A DNA stretch of 64,000 nucleotides from Tenrec ecaudatus (taxonomy: Eukaryota > Chordata > Mammalia > Afrosoricida > Tenrecidae), in contig NC_134543.1 of NCBI RefSeq assembly GCF_050624435.1, forward strand, positions 124,959,475 through 125,023,474, written 5' to 3'. Under the pieces are notes generated by a model. The model made no database searches. It saw only the letters and a list, made by a program, of their open reading frames with translations, and was not told the DNA's origin. Shown one piece after another: positions 58,201-64,000 of the stretch. Within the stretch, counting starts at the first letter, position 1. Each line of letters opens with the position of its first letter. A program made the position numbers and the translations under genes.

Positions 58201-58760
58201 GTGTTCATTTTCTTTCAGTGACCATGGTCAGCCCAGCCTTGTTCCAACTGCTGATATCAAGCTTCCCCACTGTCTTGGCCCACAGGTGCAGGCATTTTGT
58301 TGTGTGTGTGTCCCGTCTGGAGAAGTCCATGTGTAGAGTTGCCATTCATGTTTTCGGAACAAGGCATTTGCAATGAAGAAGTGGTTGATCTTGCAAACTT
58401 CTGTCATAAGAGCCCCAGCTTCATTTCTATCACCAGAGAAGGAACAACTGCTGTTTCTTCCTCTTTGTTTCCAGATTTTGCATTCCAATTGTCAGTGATT
58501 ATCCATGTATCCCGAGTGCATGCTTGATCAGTTTCATGTTGAAGAAGTTGGTGCAGTTCTCTTCTGACAGTGGTCCTAAGGTTTTCAATGGCTAAGTCCT
58601 CCAAAGTGGACAGCATATTCCTTCTTCACAGTCTCTTCTCAACCTGGAAGCTCTACTGGAACATGTTCACTCTGGTATTTGAAACACCAGGGACATAGCT
58701 TCCAGCATCACCGCAACACCCAAGTCACCACAGTAGGACAAGCTGACAGACGAGTAATAG
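55293..58760 (-). mobile_element. decayed near-complete RTE (BovB-like) LINE, split by an LTR
   Basis: Read on the reverse strand. The APE endonuclease region keeps ITDNWNAKSG (about 58500) and LYTWTSPDGTH (about 58330). The reverse transcriptase region keeps NKVPGIDRIPIEIFQQANK (about 57200) and, at about 56140, HADDTTWLAEGEEDLKHLL, where the family's aromatic residue before ADD is His. Further on GSKDVTLRTTVRLTQAM (about 55800) lies near the C-terminus. Stops and frameshifts are frequent. Without the LTR the length is about 3.0 kb, near the family's 3.2 kb. Confidence 0.8.
56661..57089 (-). mobile_element. solo LTR inserted in the RTE LINE
   Basis: 429 bp with ends tgtggggtac and gtatcccaca, inverted repeats matching at 9 of 10. 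Flanks aatacg and aatact suggest a 6-bp target duplication with one mismatch. It carries the hairpin aggggggatgtgcaagcccc and is related to 49369-50062. It interrupts the reverse transcriptase region of the host LINE. Confidence 0.75.
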
Positions 58761-59922
58761 TGGAGCTGATTACTAGTCTGTGTTTTCTCATACGCCTAAA
58801 TTAGCCAGGAAACAAAGTTTCACAGTCACACGCTGTTCTCTTAAATTGGCCGTAAAAAGAACAAAACAATGACAACAAAAATGATGTTCGAACGAAACTG
58901 CTTTTACAAAAAAACTCATTGTGACCAGAGAGGACATTCCCAGGCGATGCCACTGGGTGCACGAACTCAAAGCAAGTTTCTTGATGCTACCCTAGTGGGG
59001 GGGCGGGGGTGAGGGTGGGGATGCAAACTACAAAAGTTCTGCCTAGTGGAATTTTTGTCTCTTTTTTTGGGGGGTGGGTACCCCCTCATACTTCCCAGTA
59101 CATAAATTTAAATGCTTTTTTGGAGTGAGGATCTTAATATTCTTGTTTGGTTTTCAAGCCACCCAAGATTGCTAATGCGGGCATTAGTGGAATTGCTTAG
59201 CCCCACTTAGTCTTCCTAACATGTCTATGTCAGAGTGGGCAGGCTCCTGGTTAAACGTGTCATGGAAACATGGACAGGACCATCTCAAGATCATTTCCGA
59301 TTGAGTAGTCGTCTATCCTGTCATCTACATCACATCTCCCAAAGTAGGCAATACCACACCCTGGGGGCACTGGAAGGATCCAGGGAATCTGCAAAAGCAA
59401 CTCCACTAACTTTACCCTGGATTATGGGGTACAACAGTGCTTAAGTACCAGGGTGTGCCAAGTAATGTTCTTTCCTTGAAAAGGGAGCTGGTTGGCCAAA
59501 TAAATTTGGAAACGTATGGTCCACATGCTCATTTATCTCTGATTCTGAGGGTAGCATTTTATTCTGCAGGCTACAATAAAAGTATCAGACTGCTCACCTC
59601 CCCAAAGCCTAATAGAGATATAAACCAGGCATTGAAACGATTTCAGAATCAAAAGACCACATAATTAATTACTCAACTGAAAGTTGAGACTCTCGTTAGG
59701 GAGTTTAAGAGTAAGGGAAAAATTAGTGATTACCAACCATTGGGAAAGGGTATCTTTGAGAAGTTGTTACTTCAACCATGCTTTCAAAGAGGAATAGAAT
59801 TTAGGTCCAGTAGGGTAGAAAGTGGAAGAATAGTTGGCAGGAATAAGTCTATCCTGGGCAGGAGATAGAATAAAGTACCAACAAAGTAGGGGAGAGTTAC
59901 AGGACTCTGCAGTAATAAATCC

Positions 59923-60060
59923 CCTAACTCGCTGCCGTCGAGTCCCACTCGGTGGCCCTGGAGGACTGCTGCGGTGGGTTTCCAGGCCCACAGCTCTCTC
60001 TGCGTGGTGGTAGGAAGCCCCCTTTTTCCCCCGAGTAGCTGGTGGCCCGTTTGCCTTTGG
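59923..60060 (-). repeat. AfroSINE, antisense, 5' truncated
   Basis: aactcgctgccgtcgagtcc, cactcggtggccctggagg and cgagtagctggtggcccg in order; the tRNA-like end is missing. Confidence 0.85.
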
Positions 60061-60264
60061 GTGTGTGAAACTCGGCAAAAAGGCAAGAGGAGCTCGTTGG
60101 GCACTTTGGTTAACTGAAAATGTGCTCCATTTTGGTTCAAATGGATCTCAGACTTGGTGCAGAACTAACCACATGCCTCACTGAGCATCTGCATCGGAAG
60201 CACCTTGGGTATTTTCTTGACACGCCGCTTTCCTGTTCTAAAGTGGCCTTTCCTTTTCTTCTAG

Positions 60265-60335
60265 AAGAGCCAACGAAGGTTTGAAGGCTATAAATCCGGA
60301 TGACGCGGCGCCCTCTCTGCGGTTGCTGGCCTATG
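60265..60335 (+). CDS. APH1B: APH1B coding exon 3 (residues 95-119)
   Basis: The 71-bp exon sits between a ttctag acceptor and a gtaagg donor. It completes Lys95, encodes RANEGLKAINPDDAAPSLRL then LAY, and starts Val119. This is the loop leading into transmembrane segment 4. It is separated from exon 2 by 15.4 kb of repeat-filled intron. Phase is consistent on both sides and the residues align with the APH1B family in order. Confidence 0.96.
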
Positions 60336-60444
60336 GTAAGGGTGGACTGGGTGCTGTCATTAAGATATTAGCCATCTTGCTCTTGGACCTTCATATAGCT
60401 CATGTATTTTGTTCTTCCTTGGCCTAGGGGTACAAATCGTTTGT

Positions 60445-60480
<36 letters not shown>
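60445..60480. repeat. (AC)n microsatellite
   Basis: An uninterrupted (AC) run of about 14 units, flanked by single cgc interruptions. Confidence 0.97.
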
Positions 60481-60481
<1 letters not shown>

Positions 60482-60539
60482 ATTGAACCACCTTCTCTGT
60501 TTATGAACTGGTAATCCAGTTGGATTTTTCACCTGTCTG

Positions 60540-60740
60540 GACGCTAGGTAAGGAGCACAAATGGTTAAGCCCTGGGCTGCTAACTGAATAGCTGGTAGTT
60601 GGCACCCACACAGCAGCCTTGTGGGCGAGAGCCTGGCAGTCCACCTCCTTAGAGCACAGCCAGAAAACCGTGGGAGGCTGCCCACTCTGTCCCAGGGGCC
60701 GCTGCGAGTTGGAATCAACTGCACGGCACAGAACAGCAGG
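60540..60740 (+). repeat. AfroSINE, sense
   Basis: acaaatggttaagccctggg, ctgctaactgaatagctggt and gctgcgagttggaatcaact, then cacggcacagaac, cover head to tail. Confidence 0.88.
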
Positions 60741-61138
60741 GCACACTCTAGTTAACCGTTTCTAGGCGAGGTTCTGTTACCTTCTGGATGTGTTCCGTGA
60801 CGCTTGCTATACTAGGAGAACTCGGTGTTCATGCAGTTAATGCAACTGCAGGCTTTTCATTGCTTTTTCCCCCGAGTTAGTATTGTGTCATCGTTGCTCT
60901 CACCTTTCTCCTCTGCCTTTCTTGAGCTTTTCTTTCCCTCCTTCCTTCTGGACCTTTCTTTCCTCTCCCACTTTCAGCATTACTTAGCCACCAGATGCCA
61001 CCTTTCAAACCCAGCGTCTCCCACAGCAGACCTACCTGTGCCCTTTCATAAAATGGTATTTCCTATGCCTTGGAAACTCACTGTGAGGAAAAACCATAGC
61101 ACAGAAAGGGCTTAACACTGTTTTTCCTTTCTCTTTAG

Positions 61139-61261
61139 TTTCTGGCTTGGGCTTTGGGATTATGAGTGGAGTGTTTTCCTTTGTGAATACCCTGTCGGAC
61201 TCCCTGGGGCCAGGCACAGTGGGCATCCATGGAGACTCTCCCCAGTTCTTCCTTAATTCAG
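61139..61261 (+). CDS. APH1B: APH1B coding exon 4 (residues 119-160, partial codon)
   Basis: The 123-bp exon follows a ctttag acceptor and ends in a gtacgt donor. It encodes SGLGFGIMSGVFSFVNTLSD then SLGPGTVGIHGDSPQFFLNS. Gly121, Gly125 and Gly129 form the GxxxGxxxG motif of transmembrane segment 4, known to be needed for APH-1 assembly with presenilin and nicastrin. GIHGDSP is the conserved APH-1 signature loop. The last base starts an Ala codon completed in exon 5, off the right edge. Confidence 0.97.
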
Positions 61262-61869
61262 GTACGTGCTGGGCAGCGGTGGCTGTTCCGGAGTCTACTC
61301 TGTCCGTACAACAGTTTAGAGTTCGTTCTGGTTGCCTGAGAAGCACATTGAAAAATGCAAAACAAAAACAAAAACAAAAGGTAATGGCTCTCCCAAAGCA
61401 GTGAGTCAGGCAGGAGCTGAGACAGTGTCGCTGCCGTCATCCCTAGTGGAGTTCACTGCTGCTTGAGTTCAAGGTGACGGTGAGTCTTCTAAAGGCAGCA
61501 TAGGTACTGCTTGGCACCACTAAGAGGAAGAGCTAGACCTGAGAAAACAATCGTGATTAAAGTACTGTAGAATGCTAGAGTGGAATTTAGTTTGCGTAAA
61601 ATTCATTTTTATTTTATTATACTAGCAATGTTGCTATAGAGATGACATATTAGAAGTCCGTTTTTGTAGGCCAGGTCCTCTCTTTTTAGTGTATATTCAG
61701 ATGTACTGAAATGTTTCAGCACACTGCTGCGGCGCTGGAGGCACCCACTCTAGGACAAGAAATTTGGTAAACAGCTTCTGACCAACCAGCTGGAAACAAT
61801 CGATAGTTGGATCCACATTAGAGGGGAAGGTGCAAATCATCAACAGGCTCGCTAATGTCTCATGCACGT

Positions 61870-62150
61870 GAACTGCTGCTGGAGGGAATTTTAAGAAGAT
61901 TGCAGCAGGGCATTGAGATTGGCAAGCAGTTCAGGCTGGATTCAAAAGAGGACATGGGATGAGGGCTGTCATTGCTGACAGCAGTGAACGCCAGCAGATT
62001 TATCTCGGTCTGACTGGCTCCGCAAAGGCGCGTGACTTTATAACAGTGGACTATAACAGACTGGCCAGCATTATGAAGAATGGGAATTCCATCACACTGA
62101 GTTGTGTGCCTGTGGAACCTGCACACAGACCCTTCAAATAGAGTAAGGGA
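61870..62150 (+). mobile_element. RTE (BovB-like) LINE fragment, reverse transcriptase part
   Basis: The + strand reads QAGFKRGHGMRAVIADSSER and later FITVDYNRLASIMKNGNSI. This follows the RTE reverse transcriptase pattern QAGFRKGRGTRDQI...YAKAFD...L..IL...GIP. It is a 280-bp fragment; the 60-codon open frame over it (61959-62141) is part of this fossil. Confidence 0.7.
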
Positions 62151-62214
62151 TATTGCTGGTTTTAAACCAGCAAGAAGTCTGAAGACTCTAGTGCTGCTTT
62201 TAACAGAAATAACA

Positions 62215-62600
62215 CATTGGGTGGCTTTAACAAAATGATGTATTTTTTTCACTGTTAGGGGGCTAGAAGCCTGAACTCGGGGTGTGGTGTCTGGGGACTG
62301 ATTCGAGGGATGGGCTGGTCTCCGTAGGCTCCGAGGGAAGGTCCATGGGTTGTTCCTTGATGGCTCCAAATCGGCTTTCTCCCATGCCTGCTTGCTTAGT
62401 CTGCCAATCTTACTATCTCAAAACAGAGCAAAGTGCACTATACTTTAATACTGCCTCGCTCACATCGCAAAGACCACCCATAGCCAAAGGGGATTCTAAC
62501 AAAATGTAACCGAGCCCATTTTCTATGAGTCAGTTCCAAAGGGTGTGAATTTACAACACACATTATTTGGGGGAACATGTTTGAATCCATAGGAGTTATA
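62215..62600 (-). repeat. possible old L1 3' relic
   Basis: agaagcctgaactcggggtg and ttatttgggggaacatgttt resemble antisense 3' ends of ancient L1s. Low similarity. Confidence 0.35.
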
Positions 62601-63567
62601 TATGCACAGTTACCATAAGCCTTCCTAAAACGCTTAAGAAAAGCTTTTTGTGTTTTTTAAGTAAGGTGAAACCCACTGTATTTTTATGACCACCACAACA
62701 CTTAACTCATGGAAATAAGTGTCCTCATGCATGGCTCCTTTCAATGAGGACGTCGTTTATTTCCCATCGATGCTGAATAGTGGACCTTAACTGTTAGGAG
62801 GAGGAGTCAGACAAACGTGTCAGAGAATGAGACCCGTTCCAGTAAGAGTGCCAGGGAATGGAAAGCACGTAGGAAGTCAGACCCGTTTAAAGGTGAATTG
62901 TGTAGGCCGTGACTGCTGCGGTGGTCCCCACTCGCTGCCGGGTCTCTGAGCCCCATGGACACAAGTTCTCCATTCTCAGCAGACCCTTTGGGTCCATTGC
63001 AGCTCAGGCCTTGGCCTCTTGTATCTGGATTCCCACTAACAACCTCCAACTACCCGATCTCCTTTCCTTGACACACTTTCCACATGAATCCACTCTGCGT
63101 GCAGCCACCAAAGTCATCTCCAGTCAGAATGTCCAATGGCTCTCCTGGTCCTCAGGGGAAGGGGAAGGCCAAGGCCCTGTCTGACCTGGCTGCAAGGAGT
63201 GTGTATGGGTCCTATTTATTTTGTGGTATTTCCAATGTAGCAAATTATCTTCCTTGTCAACTTCCATGAATAGACTATTTCTAGCAAAATTGTTAAATGA
63301 ATACAGAAGAAATGTTAGGTCTTAGAGACAAATGTAGAGATAGCTCAAATTGATTAAAGTTTATTACACTTAATGTAATAAATTGGCACAATTAGATGTT
63401 AGTGCCACAGTGTTTATGTACTCTTAAGTTTGTCTATTACACTGCTGCATAAGCAGTTTGGGATTCTTTTTCCTGGCCCTCACATACAAAAAGCCCTCAA
63501 GCTCCCTGCCGTGAAGTTGATTCCAAGTCATAACATCCCTGGGCAGTAATGTCCTAATAAGACATGT

Positions 63568-63960
63568 AGTCCCTGGGTGGCAGGAAGGGTTAGCAGACTT
63601 AGTGCAAAAGGTTTTCGGTCTGAGTCCACTCTGATGCCTCCCAAGAGAGGCCTGGTGACCTACTTCTGAAAAACCAGTGATTAAAAACCCTGTCTGTGTA
63701 TGGGGGAGAGGAGGGAGGTGGGGGTGAAGAGCAGCTGATACCAAGGGCTCAATAGAAAGTAGCCGTCTAGAAAGGAATGATGGCAACATATGTGCAAACA
63801 GGCCTGGTATAACTGATGTGTGGATTGTAATAAGCGTTGTAAGAGCCCTCACTAAAATGATCCCAATAAATAACTAAATAACCCTACGGAGAACAGTTCT
63901 CTGACACACATGGGATCACCGTGAGTTGGAATTCACTAGATGACAGCCGTTTTTGTTTCT
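63568..63960 (+). repeat. AfroSINE-related SINE, sense, interrupted by an L1-like tail
   Basis: Outer parts: agtccctgggtggcaggaag to gaaaaaccagtgattaaaaa, and ctacggagaacagttctctg to gttggaattcactagatgac. This SINE variant has the ctgacacacatgggatcacc middle segment. An antisense AfroSINE piece lies just upstream (63492-63550). Confidence 0.75.
63695..63880 (+). mobile_element. L1-like 3' tail inserted in a SINE
   Basis: gggagaggagggaggtgggg, agctgataccaagggctcaa and gagccctcactaaaatgatc match the LINE 3' end. The G-rich tract is kept. Confidence 0.75.
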
Positions 63961-64000
63961 GTTTTACACTATGGGACAGAATGGAATTGAGAAGCCATCA

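Larger units (their letters stand above)
44880..60264 (+). other. APH1B: APH1B intron 2 (15.4 kb)
   Basis: Nearly half is transposon: a SPIN-like element, old L1M, an hAT element, two L1-like 3' ends, two related LTRs, a mariner fossil, three antisense SINEs in a row and a decayed RTE LINE. 50063-52045, 53055-53676, 54236-55190 and 58771-59920 show nothing recognisable. 54800-55190 has splice-like and polyadenylation-like words but no family signature. Confidence 0.8.
60336..64000 (+). other. APH1B: APH1B introns 3 and 4 (intron 4 incomplete)
   Basis: Intron 3 (60336-61138) holds an (AC)n microsatellite and a sense AfroSINE. Intron 4 starts at 61262 and runs off the window; it holds an RTE fragment, an L1-like relic and a SINE split by an L1-like tail. 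61262-61869 and 62601-63490 show nothing recognisable. I do not see APH1B exon 5 before 64000. Confidence 0.8.

Noticed and set aside
1..64000. CRISPR arrays, phage, operons or bacterial mobile systems
   Set aside because: None seen. All regularly spaced repeats are minisatellites, microsatellites or a SINE-derived array, and the genes have spliceosomal introns.
1..64000. tRNA genes
   Set aside because: A-box and B-box words occur, but only inside AfroSINE and MIR copies, which are tRNA-derived; no cloverleaf with proper arms was found.

Overview
This is vertebrate nuclear DNA carrying parts of two intron-containing protein-coding genes, both on the + strand: RAB8B (a Rab-family small GTPase) and APH1B (a subunit of gamma-secretase). 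Their order and orientation match the RAB8B-APH1B neighbourhood known on human chromosome 15. The interspersed repeats point to an afrotherian mammal. AfroSINE copies are very numerous, there are RTE (BovB-like) LINE remnants, and at least four short hAT elements have SPIN-type ends. SPIN elements are known from the lesser hedgehog tenrec, so a tenrec (Echinops-like) is my best guess. The species is an inference; Afrotheria is well supported.

Layout. 1-19779: the end of the first RAB8B intron; the P-loop exon lies off the left edge. 19780-37109: the last seven RAB8B coding exons, all with GT/AG borders and continuous reading phase, encoding residues 42-207. 37110 to about 41370: a long RAB8B 3' UTR without recognisable repeats. 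About 41371-43269: a short intergenic stretch ending in a GC-rich, CpG-rich promoter that holds a GC-box minisatellite. 43270-61261: APH1B coding exons 1-4, residues 1-159. From 61262 on: APH1B intron 4; the last exons lie off the right edge.

Introns are filled with nested transposons: AfroSINEs, the 3' ends of a recent L1-like LINE with a G-rich tract, older L1M, L2 and MIR relics, SPIN-like hAT elements, a mariner fossil plus two mariner-type MITEs, one near-complete but decayed RTE LINE split by a solo LTR, and a second related LTR. Two unusual structures stand out: a degenerate telomeric repeat block inserted into a SINE with an exact 16-bp flanking duplication, and a 38-bp perfect palindrome just upstream of RAB8B exon 3.

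The two genes are not known to act together. RAB8B directs vesicle traffic to the plasma membrane and cilium; APH1B scaffolds an intramembrane protease. I found no RNA genes, no CRISPR, nothing of bacterial type and no convincing new biological system. Most other open frames are chance or transposon-derived.
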